Shown here piece after piece: positions 1 to 7,069 of a stretch of DNA of 10,505 nt (positions are counted from its first letter, which is position 1; each line of letters opens with the position of its first letter). The stretch comes from JBKHJZ01 sp046537875 (GTDB lineage Bacteria; Actinomycetota; Acidimicrobiia; Acidimicrobiales; VFJN01), in contig JBKHJZ010000117.1 of the NCBI GenBank assembly GCA_046537875.1, forward strand, positions 1 to 10,505, given 5' to 3'. A model generated the notes under the pieces. That model did not search any database and had not been told where the DNA came from. It was given only the letters and a program-made list of their open reading frames with translations. The translations under genes and the position numbers were made by a program.

Positions 1-194
1 CGCCCGTACCCTCCGGTGCCACGACCGAGGTCCAGCCACTGGAGAGAGACGAAGGGGGCGGTGGTTCGATGGGGGGCAACCCCGGGCTCGCAACGCGAGC
101 GGCCGGCGAGCCCGAGGGCCTGCCGGTCGGTGTCGTCGTGACGGCGGTTGCCGCACGCAGGTACGGGTCGGGGGCTCGGGAAGGCCGTCGCGCC
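1..194. other. Leader stretch without an assignable gene
   Basis: I see no recognisable gene, RNA or clear promoter here. The reading frame of the following lipoprotein gene stays open back to base 1, and an ATG at 69 has a ribosome-binding-like AAGGGGG about 10 bases upstream. Translation from it would add a hydrophilic, Arg/Gly-rich extension ahead of the lipoprotein signal, which makes it an unlikely start. The stretch could be the 5' leader and promoter region of the operon, or the tail of something that began before the window. I could not pick out a convincing -35/-10 pair in this GC-rich DNA. Confidence 0.4.
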
Positions 195-887
195 ATGCCC
201 GCGCGGCGCGCGCATCTCCGGCATGTGGACGGCGGTCATGACGTTGCGGCAGCCCGCCGCTGGCACCGGTGCCGGCTCACCGGACTGCTCCTCGGCACCG
301 TCCTCGGCGGCGCGGTCCTGATGGCGTGCTCTGCGGGTGGGGCCGCCTCCGACGGGGAGGTCCCGGCGGGTGCCACGATGCCGGACCGCTCGGGGGACGG
401 GGTACCGCCGGGAACCGACCCCGACGCCGTGGCGCCCTACATCGAGGAGCTTCTCGCCGCGCATGACCGTGTGGTCAACCGGATCGTGGCCGACCCCGAG
501 GTCGCGACGGATCGCGAGCACCCGCTCGTGCGGGAGTACGTCGAGCTGTTCGAGCCCGGCGCTCCGTCTGTGGAGCTGGCGATCTCGACCTGGGAGGCGC
601 AGGCCCGGGCCGGCACCTCGATCCAGCCCTTCAGCCCCGAGCATCCGGCGTTCGTGTCCCGGGTCGACGGGCCGGTCGAGCCGGTGTCGGCCGACGAGGT
701 GCGCTTCCCGACGTGCGACGAGCGCCGCTACGGCGTGGTCGACGCAGCGGGAGAGCTGCAGGAGCTGGTGCCCGACGAGGCCGTTCCCGGACGGGGCACG
801 GCGGTGAGGACCGAGGGTGAGTGGAAGCTGCGGAGGCTCGACGTGATCGCCGGGCAGCAAGGCTGTGGGGGAGAGGGGACTCAGTGA
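195..887 (+). CDS. Putative lipoprotein, possibly NTF2-like, first gene of the Tad cluster
   Basis: This encodes a predicted exported lipoprotein of about 230 residues. A basic n-region (ARRWHRCR) is followed by a hydrophobic stretch (LTGLLLGTVLGGAVL) and a lipobox LMAC, with the acylated Cys codon at 327-329. Next come a Ser/Gly/Asp-rich linker and one compact domain: a helical start (PYIEELLAAHDRVVNRI), then strand-like segments ending in a TEGEWKLRRLDV motif. That pattern recalls NTF2/SnoaL-like folds, but this is inference; I do not recognise a specific family. The start is uncertain. ATG 195 has GGAAGG about 10 bases upstream and puts the Cys at residue 45. GTG 225 gives a more normal 34-residue signal but has no visible ribosome binding site. 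ATG 69 gives 272 residues and an implausible leader. The gene overlaps the next one by four bases, so the protein is probably a wall- or membrane-side accessory factor of the pilus. Confidence 0.75.
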   Translation: MPARRAHLRHVDGGHDVAAARRWHRCRLTGLLLGTVLGGAVLMACSAGGAASDGEVPAGATMPDRSGDGVPPGTDPDAVAPYIEELLAAHDRVVNRIVADPEVATDREHPLVREYVELFEPGAPSVELAISTWEAQARAGTSIQPFSPEHPAFVSRVDGPVEPVSADEVRFPTCDERRYGVVDAAGELQELVPDEAVPGRGTAVRTEGEWKLRRLDVIAGQQGCGGEGTQ

Positions 888-1864
888 GGACGACGCGTGC
901 GTGCACGATCATGATCGCGGTGGCGCTGGCCATCTGGATCCACCCGACATCGCCGGCTGGCGCGGCGGCGGAAGCCCCCGGGGATGGTTGCCAGCGGGTC
1001 GGACCCGACGGGAAGTGCATCGTCAACGAACGGGACGAGGGGCCGACGGAGGGCGACGGTGGCGGGTGGTCGGGCCCTCCGATCGAGTGCACGTGGGTGC
1101 GCTTCGAGAACCAGGCGGACGGTCGCGCGTACTTCCCCGAGCTTCCGAAGGGCCTCCCCGGTGGTGGTCCGCTCCCCGGGATTCCAGAGCTCAACCCGGG
1201 GGCCTACGTGTACGAGGACTGCGGGCCCGGCGGTGGGAACGGACGCCACGACCCGTGGGAGCGCGTGGGATGGGCAGGCACGAGTCCCGGGGTCATCGGG
1301 CCCGCCTTCGCCCTCGCACCCACCTCGCCACCCACCGCCGGTGAGGTCGCCGACGACCTGTGGGCCGGCATCGAGGCCACGCTCCCTGCACCCAGGGTGG
1401 TCACCAGCCCGCCGGCGGGCGTGGCGGCGATCGTGGAGCAGCCGACGTTCGTGGCGGTCGAGAACTGGACCGAGGTGAACGAGACCGACTGTGACGACGT
1501 CAGCGGCGTGGTGTGCGTGTCGCTGGTCGCCACCCCCCACCTGGTCTTCGACCCCGGTGACGGGTCGGATCCCATCCTCTGCCAGGGGGCGGGCACCGTC
1601 TACGACCCGGCGGGCCCGCTGCCGAGTGTGCAGGCCGAGGCGCCGGGCGCCTGCGCGCACACGTACCTGCGGCGGACCGGGGTGAACGGGCGGCCGGCCT
1701 CGTGGCCGGGCACGGTCACGGTCACGTGGGAGGTGTCGTGGAGCTCCACCACCCCCGTGGCCAGCGGCACGTTCCCGGACTTCTCGCTGTCGGCCGACCT
1801 CGAGCGCGAGGTCGACGAGGTTCAGGGGATCGTCGTGTCGTCCGGGCGGGGGCTCGACCGATGA
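884..1864 (+). CDS. Secreted cysteine-rich protein with a PKD-like C-terminal region
   Basis: This is a predicted secreted protein of 326 residues. A basic, hydrophobic signal peptide (MRTTRACTIMIAVALAIWI) ends in Ala-rich AGA/AAA sites near residues 25-29. The mature part has eight cysteines (about residues 36, 45, 69, 113, 203, 211, 233, 257), an even number that suggests disulfides. A Pro/Gly-rich middle leads to a C-terminal section containing ATPHLVFDPGDG, then a Cys, later CAHTYLRR, and finally alternating strands (GTVTVTWEVSW). The order DPGDG ... HTY ... VTW resembles PKD-type beta-sandwich proteins encoded beside tad genes in other actinobacteria; the likeness is from memory, not a search. 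GTG 884 was chosen because it forms a GTGA overlap with the upstream stop, has GAGAGGGG just before it, and sits directly ahead of the signal peptide; an in-frame upstream start at 821 would bury the signal. A role as a wall-side pilus accessory factor is inferred from position. Confidence 0.8.
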   Translation: MRTTRACTIMIAVALAIWIHPTSPAGAAAEAPGDGCQRVGPDGKCIVNERDEGPTEGDGGGWSGPPIECTWVRFENQADGRAYFPELPKGLPGGGPLPGIPELNPGAYVYEDCGPGGGNGRHDPWERVGWAGTSPGVIGPAFALAPTSPPTAGEVADDLWAGIEATLPAPRVVTSPPAGVAAIVEQPTFVAVENWTEVNETDCDDVSGVVCVSLVATPHLVFDPGDGSDPILCQGAGTVYDPAGPLPSVQAEAPGACAHTYLRRTGVNGRPASWPGTVTVTWEVSWSSTTPVASGTFPDFSLSADLEREVDEVQGIVVSSGRGLDR

Positions 1865-2571
1865 CCGTCGCGCCCCATGATGTTCCACCGGCGCCGGACC
1901 CCGGCGCGCGGGTGGCGGTGCCACCCGGAGCGAGCCCGCGCCGGGCCGTCAGGCTCGGTCCCCGGCCGTCTCCCGGTCTGCCGACGCGTCGTCGCTGGGG
2001 TCGCGTCGCCGCCGGCGCCGTGCTGGCGCTGCTCGGCATGTGGGTGTTCGCTGCGCTGTACCTGTCGGCCGGGAGCCGGGTCGAGGTGCTGGTGGCCGCC
2101 CGCGACATCTCGCCGTACGAGGCGCTCGAGCAGGGCGACCTCCGGGTCGAGCGCGTGGCGGCCGACCCGGGCGTCGCCTCGATCGATGCCGGCGCCGTCG
2201 AGGAGGTGGTGGGCCGGGCGGCCGCCACGCAGATCCCCGAGGGCACGTTGCTGTCGCCCGCTCACCTCTACGAGTCGGGCGAGCGGCTGGTCTCGGCCAC
2301 GGAGGCGGCGGTGGGCGTCGAGGTGTCCCCGGGGAAGGCCCCAGGTGCGGGGCTCGAACCCGGCGCCGAGCTGGTCGTCGTCGTGCAGCCGCCACAGGGG
2401 CTCGGCGGCGAGGCACAGGAGGTGCCGGGGTGGGTCTACGACGTCGGTGAGATCGACAGCCAGACGGGCGAGCGCGAGGTGACCGTGGTCGTGCCCCGGT
2501 CGTCGGCCAGCCAGGTGGGCGGTGCGTCCGCCGACGGTCGGGTGGCGCTCACCGTGATCGGTGGTGGCTGA
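1861..2571 (+). CDS. cpaB: SAF-domain pilus assembly protein, CpaB/RcpC-like
   Basis: This is a 236-residue membrane-anchored protein. A Pro/Arg-rich cytoplasmic N-terminus (1-46) precedes one transmembrane helix (about 47-69, VAAGAVLALLGMWVFAALYL) and then an extracytoplasmic SAF domain (about 73-140). The SAF hallmarks are visible: VEVLVAARDISPYEALEQGD, then VGRAAATQIPEGTLLSPAHL. The remaining region (150-236, GVEVSPGKAPGAGLEPGAEL and VTVVVPRSSASQVG) matches the C-terminal part of CpaB/RcpC-type proteins. In diderms, RcpC/CpaB works with the secretin; a monoderm has none, so here it more likely helps the fibre cross the wall. It starts with an ATGA overlap on the preceding stop. It is shorter than proteobacterial CpaB, as is usual for actinobacterial SAF proteins. 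Family assignment is fairly firm, exact role is inference. Confidence 0.82.
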   Translation: MTVAPHDVPPAPDPGARVAVPPGASPRRAVRLGPRPSPGLPTRRRWGRVAAGAVLALLGMWVFAALYLSAGSRVEVLVAARDISPYEALEQGDLRVERVAADPGVASIDAGAVEEVVGRAAATQIPEGTLLSPAHLYESGERLVSATEAAVGVEVSPGKAPGAGLEPGAELVVVVQPPQGLGGEAQEVPGWVYDVGEIDSQTGEREVTVVVPRSSASQVGGASADGRVALTVIGGG

Positions 2572-2574
2572 GCC

Positions 2575-3405
2575 GTGGTGGCCCTCGTCCTCGTCTCGTT
2601 CAAGGGCTCGCCGGGCGTCACCACCGCAGCCGCGGCGCTGGCCGGGGCGCACTCGTCGCCGGGGCGTGGGGCCCTGTTGGCCGAGCTCGACCCGGCCGGG
2701 GGCGCGATCCAGGTGCTGGCGTCCGGGCCCGCGGCCTGGGGCCTGGTCGACACGGCGGGCCGCCTGCGGCGCGAGACCACCGCCGCCGCGGTCGACGAGC
2801 ACACGACCGAGCTGCCCCGGGGGATCCGGTCGCTCCTCGCACCGACGGCCGCGGCCACGGCCCACTCGGTGATCGCGTCGGCCGGCGATCGGTGGCTCCC
2901 GGGGCTGCGCAGCGCGTGGCCCGATGTCGTGGTGGACGCCGGCCGCTGGGAGCCCGGCCAGCGCACGGCCACCCGGATCGTCGGTGCCGACCTGGTCGCG
3001 GTCGCCTGCCGCCCGACCGTCGCCGGGGTCGAGACCGTCCGCCTCGGTCTCGACCACCTCCGACGGGTGGCCCGGTGCCCCGTTGCCGCCGTGGTGGTCG
3101 GTCACCGGCCGTACACACCCGGCGAGGTGGCGGCGCATCTCGACGTACCGGTCGCCGGGGCGATCGCCTGGGATCCTCGTGCCGTGGCGCACCTCTGGGG
3201 CGGGGGCGTCACCAGGAGGTGGTTGCGGAGCCGTCTGGCCCGTTCGGCCGCCGCGACGCTGCGTGGCGTCGAGGAGCTCGCCGGACCGACAGGGGCGCGG
3301 CGCGAGCCGGCCTCGAGGAGCACGGGTGCAGCTCGGCCGACCACCGGCGAGATGCCACCAACATCCCCCGCGTCACCCTCGCTGCCGACGGAGGCGCCGG
3401 CGTGA
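2575..3405 (+). CDS. CpaE/TadZ-like (MinD/ParA superfamily) protein with degenerate P-loop
   Basis: This is a 276-residue soluble protein with a MinD/ParA-like layout: a first strand (VALVLVSFKG), a P-loop position (residues 10-17, KGSPGVTT), a second-strand motif LLAELDPAGG (34-43), and a Walker-B-like strand DVVVDAGRW (117-125). Further strands follow, with ADLVAVACRPTVAGVET (139-154) as in ParA and CpaE. A deviant Walker A normally reads KGGxGKTT. Here the signature Lys10 is kept, but the catalytic P-loop lysine position is Val15. The usual Asp of the LLxDxD motif is also Glu (AELDP). ATP hydrolysis is therefore doubtful. CpaE/TadZ proteins place Tad machines in the cell, and several are poor ATPases. 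No N-terminal receiver-like domain is present; the last 40 residues are a Pro/Ser/Thr-rich tail. GTG 2575 follows the previous stop by three bases; GTG 2578 is equally possible. Confidence 0.8.
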   Translation: MVALVLVSFKGSPGVTTAAAALAGAHSSPGRGALLAELDPAGGAIQVLASGPAAWGLVDTAGRLRRETTAAAVDEHTTELPRGIRSLLAPTAAATAHSVIASAGDRWLPGLRSAWPDVVVDAGRWEPGQRTATRIVGADLVAVACRPTVAGVETVRLGLDHLRRVARCPVAAVVVGHRPYTPGEVAAHLDVPVAGAIAWDPRAVAHLWGGGVTRRWLRSRLARSAAATLRGVEELAGPTGARREPASRSTGAARPTTGEMPPTSPASPSLPTEAPA

Positions 3406-4745
3406 CCGACCCGCTCGTCGAGCAGTTGCGGCGCATCGTCGTGAGCGAGGTGGGCGAGGAGACGGCCCGGCGCGAGCAGCAGGGCCTGCCCCCGCTCGAC
3501 GCCGCCGATCGCCGGCAGATGGCCCGGTCGATCATGCGCAGGGAGCTCGACGGGCAGTGGCGGGCGGCCCAACAGCGGGGGGAGATGGCGCTCACCCCCG
3601 AGGAGGAGGACGCCGTCACGGAGGCCGTCCTGGCCGGGCTCTTCTCGCAGTTGCCCGGGCTCGAGGGGTACCTGCTCCGGCGCGACGTCACCGACATCTT
3701 CGTCGTCGGTCACGACAACGTCCGCGTGCGCACCCTCGACGGACGCGAGCGCCGGGTTCCGCCCGTCGCCGCGAGCGACGACGACCTGATCGAGCAGGTC
3801 CAGGCATTGGCCCGCAAGGGTGGACGGCTGGGGCTCGACGACGGCGCAACGCAGATCGAGAAGGAGTTCTCTCCGGCCCGCCCACTGCTCGACCTGCAGC
3901 TCTCGGACGGGTCGCGCCTGGCCGCGGCCGCCTGGGTGTCCGCCCGACCCTACGTGTCGGTGCGTCGCCACGCCCTGGTCGACGCCGACCAGGAGACGCT
4001 GGTGCGCGAGTGGAAGATGTACGACGAGGGCATCGCCAGCCTCCTCGGCGCGGCGATGCGAGCCCGGCTGAACATCCTGGTCGCCGGGGGCATGGGCCGG
4101 GGCAAGACCACACTCATGCGCGCGCTGTTGCACGAGTGCCCACCCGACGAGCGGATCGTGGTGCTCGAGCAGGAGCGCGAGCTCCAGCTCGGCCTCGATC
4201 CCGACCGCCACAACCACGTGCTCGAGCTGGTCGAGCGTCCGGCCAACATGGAGGGCGAGGGCAGCGTCACCCTCGCCGACCTGACCTGGGCGGTGAAGCG
4301 CCACGCCCCCGATCGCATCGTCGTCGGCGAGGTCCGCGGTCCCGAGGTCATGTACATGCTCGAGGCGGCCTGCGACGGCATCGCCGGCACGCTGTGCACC
4401 CTCCACGCCCGCTCGTCGCACCAGACCTTCGAGAAGCTCGTCAACTACGCCCGCAGGGGCGGCGCCGCGTTCGACCGCTTCGACGTCCTGCAGACCGCGG
4501 CCTACGCGCTCGACCTGGTCATCTACCTCGGGGTCACCTCCGACCACCGGCGGGTCATCTCCGAGATCACGCAGGTGCTCGACTTCGACCCCGGCGACCG
4601 TCAGATCGTCACGAACGACTGGTTCGTGCCGGGTCCGGACGGAGCGGCCGTCCCCAACCCGAACGCACCGATCCCCGTGGAGACGCTCGACATGTTGCTG
4701 GAGCACGGGTACGAGCCCGGCCTGCACCGGGATGGCGCCTGGTGA
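3402..4745 (+). CDS. tadA: Tad pilus assembly/secretion ATPase TadA (CpaF)
   Basis: This is the motor ATPase of the pilus, a cytoplasmic hexameric type II/IV secretion ATPase that powers pilin extraction through TadB/TadC. It has 447 residues, normal for the family. A helical N-terminal domain (1-90) precedes the N2-type domain (about 90-200), which contains DVTDIFVVGHDNVRVR, LLDLQLSDGSRLAAA and RPYVSVRRH. The catalytic domain follows: Walker A GGMGRGKTT at about 229-237, VVLEQERELQ near 253-262, Walker B IVVGEVRGPE near 306-315, and the His box CTLHARSSH near 332-340. All key residues are present, so it should be active. GTG 3402 makes a GTGA overlap with the previous stop, and GACGGAGG lies just upstream (3388-3395). 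The reading frame is open upstream, but codon use there belongs to the preceding gene in another frame. Confidence 0.96.
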   Translation: MTDPLVEQLRRIVVSEVGEETARREQQGLPPLDAADRRQMARSIMRRELDGQWRAAQQRGEMALTPEEEDAVTEAVLAGLFSQLPGLEGYLLRRDVTDIFVVGHDNVRVRTLDGRERRVPPVAASDDDLIEQVQALARKGGRLGLDDGATQIEKEFSPARPLLDLQLSDGSRLAAAAWVSARPYVSVRRHALVDADQETLVREWKMYDEGIASLLGAAMRARLNILVAGGMGRGKTTLMRALLHECPPDERIVVLEQERELQLGLDPDRHNHVLELVERPANMEGEGSVTLADLTWAVKRHAPDRIVVGEVRGPEVMYMLEAACDGIAGTLCTLHARSSHQTFEKLVNYARRGGAAFDRFDVLQTAAYALDLVIYLGVTSDHRRVISEITQVLDFDPGDRQIVTNDWFVPGPDGAAVPNPNAPIPVETLDMLLEHGYEPGLHRDGAW

Positions 4746-5572
4746 TCGCCGCCGTCCTCTTGGCCGGCCTGGCGACGGTGGGTGGCGTTCTGCTCGCGAT
4801 CTCGGGCCTCCGGCCAACTCCCCCCGGCGAGCGTCCGACCACGCGCCGTCGGCGCCGGTGGACGATGCCGTCGCCCGCCCGGGTGGCGGCGGTCGGTGGC
4901 GTGGCGCTCGCCGTGCTCGCTCTGACCCGGTGGCCGGTGGCGGCGATCGCCGCCGCGGTCGCCGTCGCCTACGGTTCGTCGCCGGTGCTCCGCCCGCGTC
5001 GCACCGGCGCCGACCAGGCGGAAGCGCTGAGCGTGTGGGCCGAGATGCTCCGCGACGCCACCGGCACGCCCCGGGGCATCGAGGGCGTGCTCGTGGCCAC
5101 CGCGCACGGATCACCGGCGTCGATCCGCCCCCATGCCCTGCGGGCGGCCCGGCGGCTGCCGTACGAGCCGCTGGATCCGGTGCTCGACGATCTCGCCCGG
5201 GACCTCGACCACCCCGTCGGCGACCTGGTCGTCACCGCGCTACGGATCGCGGCGCGGTCCGGCGGTCGCCAGATCCGCTCGGTGCTCGACGACCTGGCCG
5301 GCCTCGCTCGCGAGGAGGCGCGCATGCACCGACGCATCGAGGTCGCCCGGGCGCGGCCCCGGTCCGACATGCGCTCGGTGATCGCGCTGATGGGGCTGTT
5401 CGTGGCGTTCTTCGCGCTCGTCGCCCAGGACTACCTGGCGCCCTACCGCACACCGGGCGGCCAGCTCGTGCTGGCGGTGGTGATCGCGACCTGGGGGGCG
5501 GCGGTGTGGGCCATGGCCCGGCTGGGCCGCGAGCGGCAGGTCAGCCGCCTCCTCGGGATGGAGGAGCCGTGA
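4742..5572 (+). CDS. tadB: Tad pilus inner-membrane platform protein TadB
   Basis: This 276-residue polytopic membrane protein forms, with TadC, the membrane platform on which TadA acts. It has N-terminal hydrophobic segments at about 3-22 and 48-79 with a basic loop between (RPTTRRRRRW). A type II secretion system F domain follows (about 93-205), including QAEALSVWAEMLRDATGTP and ALRIAARSGGRQIRSVLDDLA. Two C-terminal helices close it, at about 211-228 and 242-260. The helical F domain between membrane segments, and the position after tadA and before tadC, both fit TadB. The GTG start overlaps the tadA stop as GTGA; only a weak purine run (GGGATGG) lies upstream, so translation probably depends on coupling to tadA. 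Confidence 0.92.
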   Translation: MIAAVLLAGLATVGGVLLAISGLRPTPPGERPTTRRRRRWTMPSPARVAAVGGVALAVLALTRWPVAAIAAAVAVAYGSSPVLRPRRTGADQAEALSVWAEMLRDATGTPRGIEGVLVATAHGSPASIRPHALRAARRLPYEPLDPVLDDLARDLDHPVGDLVVTALRIAARSGGRQIRSVLDDLAGLAREEARMHRRIEVARARPRSDMRSVIALMGLFVAFFALVAQDYLAPYRTPGGQLVLAVVIATWGAAVWAMARLGRERQVSRLLGMEEP

Positions 5573-6465
5573 CGGTCGCGCTGCTGGCGGGCATGGCCAC
5601 CGGGCTCGGGGCGTGGCTGGTCTGGACCGGTGTGCGGCCGGCCCCCGAGCCGCTCGGCCCGGCGCTCGCGCGCGTCGGTCGCCCGCCGTCGCCGCGGCGG
5701 GTGGTCGACGATCGCCTCGACGAGCGGGATGTCCGCATCGGTGGCTTCCTGCTCGATCGTGTGCCCGCGCTCGCCCGGAAGGTCGAGGCGATGCGCTCCG
5801 ACCTGCGCATCGTGGGACGCACGCCGGAGGAGCAGGCGGTGCGGGTCGGCGCCTACATCGCGCTCTCGCTCCTGCTGGGACCGTGGATCGGGTTCGTCTC
5901 GTGGGTCCTCGGCCTCCCGGTGCCGGCGCTCGTGCCCGGAGCGATCGCGATCGGTGGCGCCGCCGCCGGCATGGTCGTCCCCTTCTCCGGGCTGCGGCGG
6001 GAGGCGGCCGAGCGCCGGTCGGCGTTCGCGCGCGCGCTGTCGTCGTGGTGCGACGTGACCGTGATGACCCTGGCAGCGGGCAGGGGAGTGGAGCAGGCCA
6101 TGGAGACCGCGGCCCGCGCCGGCCACGGCTGGGCGTTCGCGGAGCTGCGAGGCGCGCTCCACGGCGGCTACGTGCGCGGCGAGTCACCGTGGGTGGCACT
6201 GGCCCGGCTCGGCGACGAGCTGGGCATCGCCGACCTGTCCGAGCTGGCGAGCACGATCGCGATGGCGGGGGAGGAGGGAGCCGCCGTGCGGGCGACCGTG
6301 GCGGCGAAGGCCCGCACGATCCGGGAGCGCATGACGGCCGAGACGGAGCTGGAGGCCGCGGCCGTCACCGAGAAGATGACCCTGCCCAGCGTGCTGCTGG
6401 TCATGGGGTTCCTGCTCTTCCTGGGGTTCCCGGCGGTGGTCGCGATCTTCCAGGTATCGGCATGA
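5569..6465 (+). CDS. tadC: Tad pilus inner-membrane platform protein TadC
   Basis: This 298-residue polytopic membrane protein is the second platform subunit. Hydrophobic segments lie at about 3-21, 92-114, 118-138 and 272-294. The type II secretion F domain covers about 152-268, with ALSSWCDVTVMTLAAGRGVE, then WVALARLGDELGIADLSELA, and the basic/acidic helix KARTIRERMTAETELEAAAV before the last helix. That ending (EKMTLPSVLLVMGFLLFLGF) is typical of TadC. The GTG start overlaps the tadB stop as GTGA and has GGATGGAGG just upstream (5556-5564). A separate F-domain gene next to tadB is the standard Tad arrangement. Confidence 0.92.
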   Translation: MTVALLAGMATGLGAWLVWTGVRPAPEPLGPALARVGRPPSPRRVVDDRLDERDVRIGGFLLDRVPALARKVEAMRSDLRIVGRTPEEQAVRVGAYIALSLLLGPWIGFVSWVLGLPVPALVPGAIAIGGAAAGMVVPFSGLRREAAERRSAFARALSSWCDVTVMTLAAGRGVEQAMETAARAGHGWAFAELRGALHGGYVRGESPWVALARLGDELGIADLSELASTIAMAGEEGAAVRATVAAKARTIRERMTAETELEAAAVTEKMTLPSVLLVMGFLLFLGFPAVVAIFQVSA

Positions 6466-6475
6466 GTTGGCTGCG

Positions 6476-6481
6476 AAAGGA
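6476..6481 (+). promoter_or_regulatory. Ribosome binding site of the prepilin gene
   Basis: AAAGGA lies nine bases before the ATG at 6491. It is the best-separated Shine-Dalgarno match in the cluster and, unlike most junctions here, does not coincide with an overlap of start and stop codons. It decides the start at 6491 over a TTG at 6467 in the same frame. Independent, stronger initiation would suit the major pilin, which must be made in excess of the machinery. Confidence 0.6.
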
Positions 6482-6490
6482 CGAGATGCC

Positions 6491-6679
6491 ATGCATGGGA
6501 TACTGGCCGGACTGGGCCGCCACCTCGCGCTGAGCTGGCGGCGGCGCCGCACCGAGGAGGGCGGCCTCAGCGACGAGGTGGCGATGATCGGCCTGATGCT
6601 CGCCGCGGCGGTGATCGTGGGCGGTCTGGTGCTGGCGGCCCTCACGGGTGCGGTGTCCAGGCTCGACTTCGGTTTCTGA
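6491..6679 (+). CDS. flp: Flp-type (type IVc) prepilin, minimal size
   Basis: This 62-residue protein is the likely major pilin. It has an N-terminal leader of 24 residues ending in a basic/acidic stretch (SWRRRRTEEG), then GLSDEVAMIGLMLAAAVIVG and a hydrophobic helix to about residue 53, ending in VSRLDFGF. Cleavage between Gly24 and Gly25 gives Glu at +5, as in the class III signal G|xxxxEY; Val sits where Tyr is usual. The mature pilin would be only about 38 residues, mostly one helix, with a C-terminal Phe as in some Flp pilins. It lies directly after tadC and before the TadE-like genes, the expected place in actinobacterial tad loci. A TTG at 6467 would add eight residues, but the AAAGGA site favours ATG 6491. 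No terminator hairpin was seen around it. Confidence 0.85.
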   Translation: MHGILAGLGRHLALSWRRRRTEEGGLSDEVAMIGLMLAAAVIVGGLVLAALTGAVSRLDFGF

Positions 6680-6685
6680 GGCAGG
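6678..6685 (+). promoter_or_regulatory. Ribosome binding site supporting a TTG start
   Basis: GAGGCAGG overlaps the pilin stop codon and ends nine bases before the TTG at 6695. It supports that rare start over the in-frame ATG at 6731, which has no comparable purine run and would cut off the RDDRGA motif common to TadE-like N-termini. Confidence 0.5.
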
Positions 6686-6694
6686 TCGGGCTCG

Positions 6695-7069
6695 TTGCCC
6701 CGGATCGGCACGCGTGACGATCGCGGCGCCATGGCGGCGAACGTCTGGATGGTCCAGGTGGCCGTCCTCGTGCTCTTCGCGGTGGTGCAGGTGGCCCTCT
6801 GGTACTACGGCCGGGCGGTGGCGACCGCCGCCGCGCAGCACGGCCTCGACGCGGCTCGCGTGGCGGACGGCAGCTCCGGGGCCGGCGAGGCGACCGCGCG
6901 CGAGTTCCTCGACCAGACCGGCGGGCTCGACGCGAGGTCGGTGGTGGTGTCGCGGGGCGCCACCGACGTCAGCGTCAGGGTCGACGGTGGGGTCGACACG
7001 GTGGTCCCGTTCTTCAGCATTCCCGTGAGCGTGACGCTGTCGGCCCCGGTGGAGAGGTTCGTCGAGTGA
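6695..7069 (+). CDS. TadE-like pseudopilin lacking the +5 glutamate
   Basis: This is a 124-residue membrane protein from a TTG start. The N-terminus RDDRGA leads into one hydrophobic helix (about 17-38, VWMVQVAVLVLFAVVQVALW), followed by YYGRAVATAAAQHGLDAARV and a small extracytoplasmic domain with strand-like repeats (VVVSRGATDVSVRVDGGVDT). That is the TadE plan: short basic N-terminus, pilin-like helix, Ala-rich amphipathic helix, beta domain. After the Gly of DRGAMAAN the +5 residue is Asn rather than the Glu found in TadE and in the next gene, so processing by the prepilin peptidase is uncertain. It sits 15 bases after the pilin gene and overlaps the next gene by four bases. Minor pilin or adaptor is the likely role. 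ATG 6731 is the alternative start (112 residues). Confidence 0.78.
   Translation: MPRIGTRDDRGAMAANVWMVQVAVLVLFAVVQVALWYYGRAVATAAAQHGLDAARVADGSSGAGEATAREFLDQTGGLDARSVVVSRGATDVSVRVDGGVDTVVPFFSIPVSVTLSAPVERFVE

Noticed and set aside
69..194. N-terminal extension of the lipoprotein from ATG 69
   Set aside because: Despite an AAGGGGG upstream, it would place a hydrophilic extension of more than 40 residues before the lipoprotein signal, which would spoil export.
2924..4741. Long + strand frame running into tadB from far upstream
   Set aside because: It overlaps the CpaE-like gene and tadA in another frame and yields Arg/Pro/Gly-rich junk until the true tadB start at 4742.
3102..5114. Long open frame on the minus strand, 670 residues, opposite tadA and tadB
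   Set aside because: It mirrors the codon bias of the real + strand genes, has low-complexity His/Arg/Gly composition and no recognisable domain. Such antisense frames are expected at this GC content.
6462..6533. Tiny 23-residue ORF with an ATGA overlap on the tadC stop
   Set aside because: It fits the overlap pattern of the operon, but it overlaps the pilin start in another frame and has no recognisable content. It could at most act as a coupling leader for the pilin; nothing in the sequence shows this.
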